Assembly (NCBI GenBank): GCA_017557435.1
Contig: JAFYYR010000026.1
Location: 1 to 64,000, forward strand
Origin: Pseudobutyrivibrio sp.
Lineage (GTDB): Bacteria; Bacillota; Clostridia; Lachnospirales; Lachnospiraceae
Reading direction: 5' to 3'
Length of the DNA: 64,000 nucleotides
Shown here: piece by piece, positions 11,001 through 18,597 of the stretch
How the letters are laid out: every line of letters begins with the position of its first letter
Position numbering within the stretch: the first letter of the stretch is position 1
Translations under genes and position numbers: made by a program
Notes under the pieces: model-generated
Database searches by the model: none
The model's input: only the letters and a program-made list of their open reading frames with translations
Told to the model about the DNA's origin: nothing

Positions 11001-11104
11001 GCTTTAAATTTAAGGAAGTAGATGAGCTAATTAAGATGGCAAATGAGCTATATGGTGATGATGAGTTAACTGATTTGGAGAAATTAGATTACGGAATTGA
11101 ATAG
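8027..11104 (+). CDS. TIR domain - transmembrane - beta-propeller protein 2
   Basis: This 1025-residue paralogue of the preceding gene has the same order: TIR domain (SYWVMKE, candidate catalytic E91), helix at about 181-203, EEYQQKL-type linker, then a propeller. The TIR and linker parts are very similar to the first copy. The propeller has diverged much more, which suggests a tandem duplication followed by divergence of the sensing part. The gap between the two genes is 36 bases and no terminator is seen, so they are probably co-transcribed. A strong terminator follows at 11115-11154. Confidence 0.85.
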   Translation: MKYDAFISYRHLEKDMYVAKRVHRALETAKIPRKIQKEIGRKKIDRVFRDQEELPIGSDLGSNIEAALKEAKYLVVICSPETQNSYWVMKEIDTFISMHGRENILAVLVDGEPGDSFPPQILTDEAGNPVEPLAADVRGERKRDIKRKLKTESLRLAAAILQVDYDDLKQRNRERQMHKFLAVAISIAAVITALAVAFGLYNAYNLDKINAEYQQKLINESKVLAQKSDDALEIGNRRVAALLAMEGLPSEENDRPLVPESVYALSNALDCYDIGAELRYDKILPHNMQVDEFVESLDGTRVVSYDTSHYVYLWDLNTGKKLFELPPEYVYLDYGSVDDVSIKAAGFSDNAVVVISSTSVTGYDEKGEILYQYQPEGGVSNGAINPMANKAVIVERFDGIVDDEYVTTKVFVVLDTKTGEVIKKYEDHLDLDFDYGYNFAIDNNGKYVAVDRNVDAAQENIFTVYNLETDEYVDCKLAEDTILEAKFTVDGQLAVASMDYDELLSVDNALLYCQKFDIATGQELWRVEMEDAHTAFDTSYTRLSSTITDIDGEECGRIICNTSKAVAVLDLYTGELINTITTDASIQRIGFNSAGNYIYVGTNDGRLTLYSTKPGITLTNNITEIMDNTMIDWFMCNGTVVASSYRGANLTVMKYSYDESCLYEIERDGEVGGISAISPDESTYMAYSLVREVEDEFSTYVFDIVDTETGKIKGTFKVPNANHDEARYVDDDNIVIPASDGNIYVYTISSGELEQKHLLENAYTAVTSYSANGKYMLYTSGADKIVFSLPDLEIKYQNNNYESYLGAYDSVTLANNGKTIYYISTGNQDSLYKYNIKKDKIVPVIEDYQIDKLAISDDNSLMAVAGKDGKLRIYDVKTMKCLDEFTFYAKSFSGLIKFSKDNSQLYLQGADLYFKIYDLNEKKYVFKFKGQTNELDFCQYDEKNNRLVVSNFMGMSIIDLNQMGELSYIKHGLVYMPKTNTVVCAYNYYIYGFKFKEVDELIKMANELYGDDELTDLEKLDYGIE

Positions 11105-11114
11105 CTAGTTTTAC

Positions 11115-11154
11115 TTAGGCCTTCGGTTTTATGACCGAGGGTCTAATTTTTTTT
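11115..11154 (+). terminator. Intrinsic terminator after the TIR pair
   Basis: TTAGGCCTTCGGT pairs with ACCGAGGGTCTAA (two wobble pairs) around a TTTATG loop, followed by eight or more T residues. Confidence 0.9.
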
Positions 11155-11174
11155 GAAAAATTTTCGAAAAAGTG

Positions 11175-11203
11175 TTGACATGAACAATTGATAGTACTAT
11201 TAT
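11175..11203 (+). promoter_or_regulatory. SigA-type promoter for the small exported protein
   Basis: TTGACA at 11175-11180 and TATTAT at 11198-11203 are separated by exactly 17 bases, followed by AAGGAGG at 11237-11243. Confidence 0.75.
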
Positions 11204-11252
11204 ACTACTCAGAAAGAAAAAATACGCTAATCTAAAGAAGGAGGATATTGAA

Positions 11253-11570
11253 ATGGCAAAGGTGGTAAACAGAATTTTATTAATAGCATTATGCGGTGTT
11301 TCCTTAATGTGTGGGGCGTATCTCGCAAAAGGAACTCCAAAGGTAGACGGACAGATTTCTACAACTATCGTAGAGCAGGCTCCTACCGAAGAAGCTGTTT
11401 CCACTATGCATAGAGGTGTGATTGTCAGAAATGAAAATCATGGTGTATCGGATGATCACAGAACTCAAATTAACCGCAAGGACCGAGTTCGCAAATCAGG
11501 TGTAATTCAGAACATTAAGCCTGGTAAACCTGCTAGCAAGCGTCCAAGTAATAATAAGAGAAATCGTTAA
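11253..11570 (+). CDS. Small basic exported or membrane-anchored protein, unknown
   Basis: This 105-residue protein is not recognised. The N-terminus (MAKVVNRILLIALCGVSLM) is a signal peptide or anchor, with a Cys at 14 and another at 20. The C-terminal half is strongly basic (KRPSNNKRNR at the end) and low in hydrophobics, so it probably binds wall polymers or nucleic acid, or is simply disordered. It has its own strong promoter and an excellent ribosome site (AAGGAGG, 9 bases before ATG), so it is likely a real, well-expressed gene. The next gene, apbE, begins 46 bases later. Confidence 0.6.
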   Translation: MAKVVNRILLIALCGVSLMCGAYLAKGTPKVDGQISTTIVEQAPTEEAVSTMHRGVIVRNENHGVSDDHRTQINRKDRVRKSGVIQNIKPGKPASKRPSNNKRNR

Positions 11571-11616
11571 TTAGTTTATGTTTTTTCAGATTTAAAGATA
11601 TGATAAAATCTGAGCT

Positions 11617-12681
11617 ATGAATAAAGGAAAACTAATTTCGATAGGGGCAATATGTATACTGATTGTATTTATAGTTTATAAAGCTATATCAGGGTCTGTT
11701 TCTGATGTGGTGCAGGACAAATATTCAATTGTGTTTATTGATTTATTTGACACACGCACAGAGATTACAGGCTATGATGTTGACGAGGAATCTTTTGCGG
11801 AGAATGCCGCTTATATAAAGGATAGACTTACTTATTACAACCAGCTATATGATATTTATAACAGTTATGAAGGGTTTAATAATATCCGGGACATTAATGA
11901 AAACGCTGGTGTTCAGCCAGTAGTAGTAAATGAAGATATTATTGAGCTAATAAAATTTGGTAAAGATATATATTATGAAACTGACGGCCAGGTCAACATC
12001 GCCATGGGTTCGCTACTTTCCATATGGCATGAGTATAGACAGGCAGGGATTGACAGTCCGAAAACTGCCGCCCTACCATCTACGGAGGAGTTGCAGGAGG
12101 CAGCGACACATACCGATATTGAGGACGTGGTGATTGATGAGGTGGCCGGTACAGTTTTTTTAGCAGATGCCCAGATGTCACTTGACGTGGGAGGCATTGC
12201 AAAGGGGTACGCAGTTGAAAGAGTAGTACAAGAGGGACGAGAGCATGGTATTGACCATTTGCTTTTAAATGTTGGCGGTAACATTTCCTGCATAGGTACT
12301 AAGGGTAACAAGGGAGATTTCAATATAGGTATCCAGAATCCAGATCTAGAGAGCGAAGAGCTTTACATAGAGACGGTTCCAATTTCAAATGGAGTTTGTG
12401 TTGTTTCAAGTGGTGATTACCAGAGATTTTACGAAGTGGACGGGACTAGATATTGCCATATCATTGACCCTGATACATTATACCCGGCCACAGAGTTTAA
12501 GCAGGTATCAATCGTCACTGATGACTCCGGAAAAGCAGATGCTTTTTCAACAGCAGTTTTTAATATGACTCTCAATGAGGGTCAGGAATACATTTCAAAC
12601 CACCCAGGTGTTGAGGCTATGTGGGTAATGCAAGATGGCTCCATAGTCTATTCAAAAGGATTTAATGATAAGCGTATTTAG
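11617..12681 (+). CDS. apbE: FAD:protein FMN transferase ApbE
   Basis: This 354-residue protein carries an N-terminal membrane anchor (residues 6-23). ApbE proteins attach FMN covalently to threonine residues of exported or membrane flavoproteins such as RnfG, RnfD or extracellular reductases. Family motifs are visible: SLDVGGIAKGYAVE near 190, NVGGNISCIG near 220, VVSSGDYQRFYEVDG near 265 and CHIIDPDT soon after. There is no lipobox Cys; the anchor appears to be a plain signal anchor. No good ribosome site precedes the ATG. Instead a hairpin (CAGATTT/AAATCTG, 11587-11612) ends 4 bases before it, so translation may be weak or structured. A terminator follows at 12681-12705. Confidence 0.9.
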   Translation: MNKGKLISIGAICILIVFIVYKAISGSVSDVVQDKYSIVFIDLFDTRTEITGYDVDEESFAENAAYIKDRLTYYNQLYDIYNSYEGFNNIRDINENAGVQPVVVNEDIIELIKFGKDIYYETDGQVNIAMGSLLSIWHEYRQAGIDSPKTAALPSTEELQEAATHTDIEDVVIDEVAGTVFLADAQMSLDVGGIAKGYAVERVVQEGREHGIDHLLLNVGGNISCIGTKGNKGDFNIGIQNPDLESEELYIETVPISNGVCVVSSGDYQRFYEVDGTRYCHIIDPDTLYPATEFKQVSIVTDDSGKADAFSTAVFNMTLNEGQEYISNHPGVEAMWVMQDGSIVYSKGFNDKRI

Positions 12682-12705
12682 GACGAGTAACATCGTCCTT
12701 TTTTC
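12681..12705 (+). terminator. Intrinsic terminator after apbE
   Basis: GGACGA and TCGTCC form a perfect 6-bp stem around a 6-base loop, followed by TTTTTTCTT. Confidence 0.85.
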
Positions 12706-12763
12706 TTGCCCCAAAAGCAATCAGTTACTATTCACAGTTCCTCCGCCTGCATTCATCATAATG

Positions 12764-12780
12764 GAAGTCTTTCAGACTTC
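12764..12780. other. Hairpin of unknown role in the apbE-trpX gap
   Basis: GAAGTCT and AGACTTC form a 7-bp stem with a 3-base loop, without a long T tail. The remaining part of the 218-base gap shows only the promoter and operator near 12821-12853. Confidence 0.4.
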
Positions 12781-12820
12781 TTTCCCAGTGCTGAAGCATT
12801 TAACATTAAATTTAAACTTT

Positions 12821-12853
12821 ACACTTTAACTTGCTAAAGTGTTGTGCTACAAT
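12821..12853 (+). promoter_or_regulatory. Promoter with dyad operator before the ABC importer
   Basis: The perfect 8-bp inverted repeat ACACTTTA-N6-TAAAGTGT (12821-12842) covers the -35 region (TTTAAC, 12825-12830). The -10 TACAAT is at 12848-12853, 17 bases from the -35. A near-identical arrangement precedes the aspartokinase gene at 15716-15747. Confidence 0.55.
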
Positions 12854-12899
12854 TATGTCTGATATTCTTAGATAAATGAGGGTTTTAGGAGGATTTAAT

Positions 12900-13952
12900 A
12901 TGAAAAAGCGATTATTTTCTATGTTCATGGTTTCTCTTATGGTAGGAGCTATGATGATTGGATGTGGAGATAAGACTACAGATGGCAATGACTCTAAGAC
13001 AGAGGTTGCTTCTGATGGTCAGACATATAAGGTGGGTATCATCCAGTATGTTGATGATGCTTCATTAAATCAGATTGTTGATAGCTTGGAAAAGCAGCTT
13101 GATGCTTTATCTGAGGAGAAGGGCGTTACATTTGAGTACGAGGATTACTATTGCAACGGACAGGCTGATTCTACAACAATCAATCAGATGGTTACAGAGC
13201 TTATCAATGATGAGGTAGATATTTTAGTACCAATCGCTACTCCTACAGCTATGATTTGCCAGGCAGCTACAGAGGACAATCAGATTCCTGTTGTATTTGC
13301 AGCTGTTTCAGATCCAGAGGGAGCAGGTCTTGTTAAGAGCAATGATGCTCCTGGTTCAAATGTAACAGGTACATCTGATGCACTTAACACAGAGGCAGTT
13401 TTAGATTTGATGATTGAGCAGGATAGAGACCTTAGCAAGGTAGGTCTTTTATATGACAAGAGCCAGGATGCTTCAGCAGCTCCTATTGCAGCAGCTAAGG
13501 AATATTTGGATGCTAAGGGAATCGACTATGTAGAAAAGACAGGTACTACTAATGATGAGGTTATGCTTGCAGCAGATGCCCTTATTGCAGCAGATGTTGA
13601 GGCAGTTTTCACACCTACTGACAATACAATTATGACAGCAGAGCTTGGTATCTATGAGAAGTTTATTGAGGCTGGCATCCCACACTACTGTGGTGCTGAC
13701 TCATTTGCATTAAATGGTGCTTATCTTGGATATGGTGTTAACTACGCTACTCTTGGTACAGAGACAGCAAACATGGTTGCAGAGATTTTAGTAGATGGCA
13801 AGGAGCCAGCTACACTTCCTGTTAAGGTTCTTGATAATGGTACTGCAACAGTTAATACTGACACAGCTGAGGCTCTTGGTTTAGACTACGAGAAACTTAG
13901 AGATATGTGTGATGGATTCGTAGAAATTCAGACAGCAGAGGAGTTTGAGTAA
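12900..13952 (+). CDS. trpX: ABC transporter substrate-binding lipoprotein (TrpX type)
   Basis: This 350-residue lipoprotein has a typical signal (MKKRLFSM..., lipobox MIGC with Cys22). The mature part belongs to the ABC_sub_bind family, whose members bind aromatic or other amino acids (TrpX in streptococci). Text such as YKVGIIQYVDDASLNQI and PIATPTAMICQAA fits the family pattern of two Rossmann-like lobes. ATG at 12900 is chosen over 12876 because AGGAGG lies just before it and the lipoprotein signal starts there. The stop overlaps the permease start (TAATG), so the three transporter genes are one operon. The substrate cannot be read from sequence; tryptophan or tyrosine is by family only. 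Confidence 0.85.
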   Translation: MKKRLFSMFMVSLMVGAMMIGCGDKTTDGNDSKTEVASDGQTYKVGIIQYVDDASLNQIVDSLEKQLDALSEEKGVTFEYEDYYCNGQADSTTINQMVTELINDEVDILVPIATPTAMICQAATEDNQIPVVFAAVSDPEGAGLVKSNDAPGSNVTGTSDALNTEAVLDLMIEQDRDLSKVGLLYDKSQDASAAPIAAAKEYLDAKGIDYVEKTGTTNDEVMLAADALIAADVEAVFTPTDNTIMTAELGIYEKFIEAGIPHYCGADSFALNGAYLGYGVNYATLGTETANMVAEILVDGKEPATLPVKVLDNGTATVNTDTAEALGLDYEKLRDMCDGFVEIQTAEEFE

Positions 13953-14905
13953 TGTCTTCACTTTTCTCGATTTCGATTTTTCAGAGTGCTTTAGAACTAG
14001 GGTGTATATACGCCCTAGTTGCTTTAGCACTTTTTATTTCTTTTACCATTTTAAATATTGCTGATTTGACCACTGACGGTTGCTTCACATTAGGTTGCGC
14101 AGTTGGTGCTATGGTTACTTTGGCTGGACATCCATTTCTTGCATTTTTTGCAGCCCTTTTGTCTGGTGTGCTGGCTGGTTTTTGTACAGCTTTTTTGCAG
14201 ACAAAACTTGGTGTTGAATCCATTCTTGCGGGAATCATTGTCAACACAGGATTGTACACCATCAATATAGCGGTAATGGGATTTTCATCTCTTACTAATC
14301 TTTTTGGTTGCGACACTATTTTCTCAATTGGCAAGGACACAATCGGAAGTGGAGTTATCGGAGATTGGTACAAGCTATTAATTGTTGGTGCTATTGTGGC
14401 CATTATCGCTGTAGTTTTATGGTGGTTCCTTGGCACTACTCTTGGTATGTCAATTAGAGCCACAGGTGACAATGCTGCCATGGTTAAGTCATCTTCAATT
14501 AATCCTACATTTACAATTACTGTGGGACTTTGTCTTTCAAATTCCCTTACAGCTTTATCTGGCGCACTTATTGCCCAGTACCAGAAGTCAGCTGATATCA
14601 ATATCGGAACAGGTATGGTTACAATCGCACTTGCTTCATTGATTATTGGCCAGACTCTTATTGGCAATAAGGGAAGCATGCTCAGACGAATCATTGGTAC
14701 TATTTTAGGTTCTGTTTTATACAGAGTTATTGTGGCTATAGCGCTTAGATTGTCAGTGCCAGCAGAGGCGCTGAAGCTTGTTTCTGCAATTATTGTTGCA
14801 GTTGCTATTGCTGCACCTTATGTACGTAAAAAGGCAGCCCTCAAAAAGAGAGAGTTTGCTAATTATAGAGGACAGCGCAGTCAGGGGGTGAGAGATAATG
14901 CTTAG
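13952..14905 (+). CDS. trpY: ABC transporter permease (TrpY type)
   Basis: This 317-residue inner-membrane permease of the branched-chain amino acid permease-like family has about eight hydrophobic segments. Text such as ALVALALFISFTILNIADLT and GSMLRRIIGTILGSVLYR is typical of permeases paired with ABC_sub_bind proteins. It starts in TAATG overlap with trpX and its end overlaps the ATPase start by 8 bases, so translation is coupled. The C-terminal tail is basic (RKKAALKKREF). Confidence 0.85.
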   Translation: MSSLFSISIFQSALELGCIYALVALALFISFTILNIADLTTDGCFTLGCAVGAMVTLAGHPFLAFFAALLSGVLAGFCTAFLQTKLGVESILAGIIVNTGLYTINIAVMGFSSLTNLFGCDTIFSIGKDTIGSGVIGDWYKLLIVGAIVAIIAVVLWWFLGTTLGMSIRATGDNAAMVKSSSINPTFTITVGLCLSNSLTALSGALIAQYQKSADINIGTGMVTIALASLIIGQTLIGNKGSMLRRIIGTILGSVLYRVIVAIALRLSVPAEALKLVSAIIVAVAIAAPYVRKKAALKKREFANYRGQRSQGVRDNA

Positions 14906-15698
14906 ACTTGATAATATTTCAAAGACATTTAACCCTGGCACTGTTAATGAAAAGGCAGCCCTTACCAATCTTAGCCTTGATTTGGCAGATGGCGATTTTG
15001 CTACAATCGTAGGCTCAAATGGTGCTGGAAAGTCCACTATGTTCAATGCCATCGCAGGCACATTTATTGTGGATGAGGGCAATATTTACCTGGATGACGA
15101 GGATATTACATTTAAAAAAGAGCATGTCCGTAGCCGTGTTATCGGTCATCTTTTTCAGGATCCACTTAAGGGTACTGCGCCTAGTATGACTATAGAGGAG
15201 AATATGGCACTGGCATTTTTGCGTGCTTCAAAAGCTTCATCTCATTTATTCTCCCGAATCAGTTCCAAGGACAAGGCTCGATTCAGAGAGCAGCTAGCAC
15301 TGCTTGGCATGGGACTTGAGGATAGAATGAAGCAGCCAGTAGGATTGCTATCTGGTGGTCAGCGTCAGGCTCTCACACTTCTTATGGCTACATTTGTTAC
15401 ACCAAAGCTATTGCTTTTGGATGAGCACACAGCAGCCCTGGATCCAGCCACAGCGGAAAAGGTATTGGAGCTTACAAAATCCATTGTGGCAGAGCGAGGA
15501 ATCACCTGTCTTATGGTTACCCACAATATGCATCAGGCACTTGAAGTGGGCAATAGAACTCTCATGATGAATGCGGGCAAAATCGTATTTGACACTGCAG
15601 GAGAGGAGAGGGCTAAGCTATCTGTTGCAGACCTGCTTGAGAAGTTTAAGGTAGGCTCTGGAGAGGAATTAGATAACGATAGAGTTCTTTTATCCTAA
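14898..15698 (+). CDS. trpZ: ABC transporter ATP-binding protein (TrpZ type)
   Basis: This 266-residue cytoplasmic ATPase drives the importer. Walker A GSNGAGKST (near 39), signature LSGGQRQAL (near 150), Walker B LLLLDEHTAALDP and the switch histidine in VTHNMHQA are all present, so the enzyme should be active. Overlap with the permease gene and the conserved order (binding protein, permease, ATPase) define the transporter. No terminator is evident before the aspartokinase promoter at 15719. Confidence 0.9.
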   Translation: MLRLDNISKTFNPGTVNEKAALTNLSLDLADGDFATIVGSNGAGKSTMFNAIAGTFIVDEGNIYLDDEDITFKKEHVRSRVIGHLFQDPLKGTAPSMTIEENMALAFLRASKASSHLFSRISSKDKARFREQLALLGMGLEDRMKQPVGLLSGGQRQALTLLMATFVTPKLLLLDEHTAALDPATAEKVLELTKSIVAERGITCLMVTHNMHQALEVGNRTLMMNAGKIVFDTAGEERAKLSVADLLEKFKVGSGEELDNDRVLLS

Positions 15699-15715
15699 AC
15701 TTTTGGGTAATTTAG

Positions 15716-15747
15716 TACTTTAATTTAGTAAAGCATTGTTGTATAGT
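15716..15747 (+). promoter_or_regulatory. Promoter with related dyad before aspartokinase
   Basis: CTTTA-N6-TAAAG (core 15718-15733) covers the -35 region (TTTAAT, 15719-15724), and the -10 TATAGT sits 17 bases on, at 15742-15747. Spacing and dyad position match the trpX promoter. The leader that follows (15764-15825) has a small stem AATTGC/GCAATT but is too short for a lysine riboswitch and shows no T-box motif. Confidence 0.5.
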
Positions 15748-15829
15748 AGTATTTAATTGCGAATCGTGAGGCAATTGGATATAAGGCGGCTAGGGCCGAC
15801 TATTAATAAATAGGAAGAGGATATATTCG

Positions 15830-17152
15830 ATGAAAAAGGTTGTAAAATTTGGCGGTAGCTCATTGGCAGACGCTAAGCAGTTCATGAAAGTTGGCGATAT
15901 TATTCGCGCTGATGAGAATAGAGTATTTGTAGTTCCTTCTGCGCCTGGTAAGCGCAATAGCAAAGACACTAAAGTTACAGATATGCTGATTAAGACCTAC
16001 GAGGATGCTAAGGCAGGTAAGGACGTATCTGAGAATCTTGTAGCTATCAAGGCTCGTTATGACGAGATTATTGATGGGCTTAATCTCAAGGGCTTCAGCC
16101 TTGAGGATGATTTTAAGAAAATCGCAGAGGATATTAAGGCAGATTTATCACTTGATTATCTTGCAAGCCGTGGTGAGTTCCTCAATGGTAAGATTATGGC
16201 TGAATACTTAGGCTATGATTTCATCGATGCTAAGGATGTTATCTTCTTTAATGAAGAGGGACATCTTAATTCATACAAGACTATGAAGGTTCTTGGACAG
16301 GCACTTGAGGAGCATCCTCATGCAGTAGTTCCAGGATTCTATGGTTGTGATAAGGACGGCCGTGTTAAGACATTCTCACGTGGTGGTTCAGACGTAACAG
16401 GTTCTATCGTTGCAGGCGCTGCAAAGGTTGACGTATATGAGAACTGGACTGACGTATCAGGATTTTTGATTTGCGATCCTCGCATCGTTAAGAATCCAGT
16501 TGGTATGCAGACTATTACATATAGAGAGCTTCGCGAGCTTTCTTACATGGGTGCATCAGTTCTTCACGAGGATGCTATTTTCCCAGTTCGTTCAGCTGGT
16601 ATTCCTATCAATATCAAGAACACTAACAGACCAGAAGATGATGGTACATGGATTGTAGAGAGCACAGGCCAGAGAAATGAGTACGTTATCACAGGTATCG
16701 CTGGTAAGAAGGGATTCTGTACAGTCCTCATTACTAAGTCACTTATGAACTCTGAGGTAGGTTTCTGTAGAAAGGCTCTTCAGGCATTCGAGGACAATGG
16801 TATCAGCATTGAGCACATGCCATCAGGTATCGATACTATGACAGTTGTTGTTCATGAGGATGAGTTCATCAACAAGGAGCAGGCTGTTGTTTCTGCTATT
16901 CACCGCAACTGTGCACCAGATTCTATCGAGATTGAATCTGACCTTGCACTTATCGCAGTCGTTGGTCGTGGTATGAAGAGCACACGCGGTACAGCTGGTC
17001 GTATCTTCTCAGCTCTCAGCCATGCACATGTTAATGTCCGCATGATTGACCAGGGTTCTTCAGAGCTTAACATCATCATCGGTGTTGAGAATCAGGACTT
17101 CGAGACAGCTGTTAAGGCTATCTACGATATTTTTGTAACTACAAAGCTTTAA
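15830..17152 (+). CDS. lysC: Aspartate kinase (monofunctional)
   Basis: This 440-residue enzyme phosphorylates L-aspartate, the first step to lysine, threonine, methionine and diaminopimelate. KFGGSSLAD at residues 6-14 is the kinase signature; SRGEFLNGKIMAEYL and SRGGSDVTGSIVA are further active-site blocks. Two ACT domains at the C-terminus (from about 295) give feedback control by amino acids. Length fits single-function enzymes and no homoserine dehydrogenase domain is attached. GGAAGAGG precedes the ATG. It stands alone, with a strong terminator after it and a promoter dyad shared with the ABC importer. Confidence 0.93.
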   Translation: MKKVVKFGGSSLADAKQFMKVGDIIRADENRVFVVPSAPGKRNSKDTKVTDMLIKTYEDAKAGKDVSENLVAIKARYDEIIDGLNLKGFSLEDDFKKIAEDIKADLSLDYLASRGEFLNGKIMAEYLGYDFIDAKDVIFFNEEGHLNSYKTMKVLGQALEEHPHAVVPGFYGCDKDGRVKTFSRGGSDVTGSIVAGAAKVDVYENWTDVSGFLICDPRIVKNPVGMQTITYRELRELSYMGASVLHEDAIFPVRSAGIPINIKNTNRPEDDGTWIVESTGQRNEYVITGIAGKKGFCTVLITKSLMNSEVGFCRKALQAFEDNGISIEHMPSGIDTMTVVVHEDEFINKEQAVVSAIHRNCAPDSIEIESDLALIAVVGRGMKSTRGTAGRIFSALSHAHVNVRMIDQGSSELNIIIGVENQDFETAVKAIYDIFVTTKL

Positions 17153-17169
17153 TTTAAAAGATAAAGATT

Positions 17170-17206
17170 TAGCTGCATCTGTTTGATGCAGCTTATTTTT
17201 TTATTT
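17170..17206 (+). terminator. Intrinsic terminator after aspartokinase
   Basis: AGCTGCATC and GATGCAGCT form a perfect 9-bp stem with a short loop, followed by a T-rich tail. Confidence 0.9.
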
Positions 17207-17218
17207 ATAAAAAGGGGG

Positions 17219-17247
17219 TTGCATTATTCAACTGAGTAGTATATAAC
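17219..17247 (+). promoter_or_regulatory. Promoter for the unknown membrane protein cluster
   Basis: TTGCAT at 17219-17224 and TATAAC at 17242-17247 are spaced by 17 bases. Confidence 0.55.
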
Positions 17248-17283
17248 TACTATATATCGATGGTATTGAGGAAGATGAAGGTA

Positions 17284-17910
17284 ATGTCTGATAAGAAACT
17301 TTTTACATTTAAAATAGTAAATATTGTTATAGGCCTTTTAGGTGTGCTTATGACTTTTTATATTAATAGATTTTTTATAGGGAATATAGGTGATGTATAC
17401 CAAGGCAGAGTAGAACACCTAAATATTTTTCAACATATATTTTTGAATCTGAATGATTTTATTCTACTACTATTTTTATTTCTGGACTTTACTAGAAAAA
17501 GATGGATTTCTTTGATTGTGACAGTAATAATGTTTATAAGTGTAGTCTATATTTTTATTGCACTAGGATTACCTGTGCTGCGCGATTACTGGGATATTAA
17601 TAGTGAAATAATGATTAGAGCTTCATTGGACCTTTTGCTGGAATTTTTAAAATTGCCTTTTTTATATGCCATTATTTTACTATACCTATTGAGTAAGAAT
17701 AAGACTAACCTATTTAGGATGTATAACATTTATTTATTGCCTGTGATTTTTTTTCTTTGCACATTCGATTGGTATTCATGTGATTCTTGGAAAGAAAAGG
17801 TGACGATGTTTTTTTCAAATCATTCGTGTTCGTTATTGTTGTGGCTGTTACTGGCAATCAGTTTGCATGTTAGGTTTGTTTATCAAAAAATGGTGCATCA
17901 CGAGAATTAG
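17284..17910 (+). CDS. Polytopic membrane protein, unknown function
   Basis: This protein of about 208 residues is almost entirely hydrophobic, with five or six predicted membrane helices and short charged loops. No family was recognised. Three in-frame ATGs (17260, 17275, 17284) are possible. The ribosome site GAGGAAG at 17268-17274 best suits the ATG at 17284 (MSDKKLFTF), though the longer forms cannot be excluded. A second membrane protein follows after 47 bases with its own ribosome site, so the two may form a pair. Confidence 0.6.
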   Translation: MSDKKLFTFKIVNIVIGLLGVLMTFYINRFFIGNIGDVYQGRVEHLNIFQHIFLNLNDFILLLFLFLDFTRKRWISLIVTVIMFISVVYIFIALGLPVLRDYWDINSEIMIRASLDLLLEFLKLPFLYAIILLYLLSKNKTNLFRMYNIYLLPVIFFLCTFDWYSCDSWKEKVTMFFSNHSCSLLLWLLLAISLHVRFVYQKMVHHEN

Positions 17911-17957
17911 CAGGAAAGCGAGTAAGGTTAAGGGATTAAAATATAAGGAGAATATAA

Positions 17958-18551
17958 ATGCAAGAAGGAAGAGTACCTTTAATATCAACTGCAGTGATAG
18001 TGCAGGCTATAGTATTTCTTTTGATGACATCCTATGGAAATATGGCTGTTTTGCCTTTTAGTGGTAGGACAATTTGTGTTGTTGCTTTGTGGGTATATGC
18101 GTTTTCCATGGTGGATTATACTTACACTAGAGAAATAAGACATGCCATAAAAATGGCAATTGTGTATACGGTGATATGGGCTGCTATTGAGACTGGAATG
18201 GAATATTTGCTGAACTGGCTGTTAGAAATGGGATTTCCAACTGTGGTTGGTGTCTGGTATGGCATTCAGAATCTGTTGTGTTTAGGAAGTGTATTGGCAA
18301 TTAATAATTATTTTGCTGAAGACGCAAAAGCGATTAAAAAATCTGTTATAGCAGTATTAGTTATGGGGGTGGTGGTATATTCATTTGCTGTACATTATGT
18401 TATTGAAAATGTGCCAAGCACCGTTCCATCAACTATTTTTGAACATGTGAAAACTACAGTTGATCAGCAGGACATTATGCTAAAGAGAATAGCGGCAATA
18501 TTCTATGGAGTTGAAGGATTTTTAATAAGTTTTTCATTGGAACGACAATGA
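17958..18551 (+). CDS. Polytopic membrane protein, unknown function
   Basis: This 197-residue protein has about six hydrophobic segments and a loop of mixed charge (FAEDAKAIKKS). AAGGAG lies before the ATG at a good distance. It is not similar in sequence to the preceding protein, and no family could be assigned. Close spacing to the genes on both sides suggests one transcript from the promoter at 17219. Confidence 0.65.
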   Translation: MQEGRVPLISTAVIVQAIVFLLMTSYGNMAVLPFSGRTICVVALWVYAFSMVDYTYTREIRHAIKMAIVYTVIWAAIETGMEYLLNWLLEMGFPTVVGVWYGIQNLLCLGSVLAINNYFAEDAKAIKKSVIAVLVMGVVVYSFAVHYVIENVPSTVPSTIFEHVKTTVDQQDIMLKRIAAIFYGVEGFLISFSLERQ

Positions 18552-18597
18552 TCTTAATGGAGAAAAGATAGATGCGTTATGGATGAAAGGGGGAAAA

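Noticed and set aside
13981-14694. A 237-codon open frame on the minus strand inside the permease gene
   Set aside because: It is the antisense of a well-supported membrane permease, has no ribosome site, and its product looks like a mirror of hydrophobic codons.
15750-15829. A lysine riboswitch or T-box before aspartokinase
   Set aside because: The leader is far shorter than a lysine riboswitch and has no T-box consensus; only a small stem AATTGC/GCAATT is seen.
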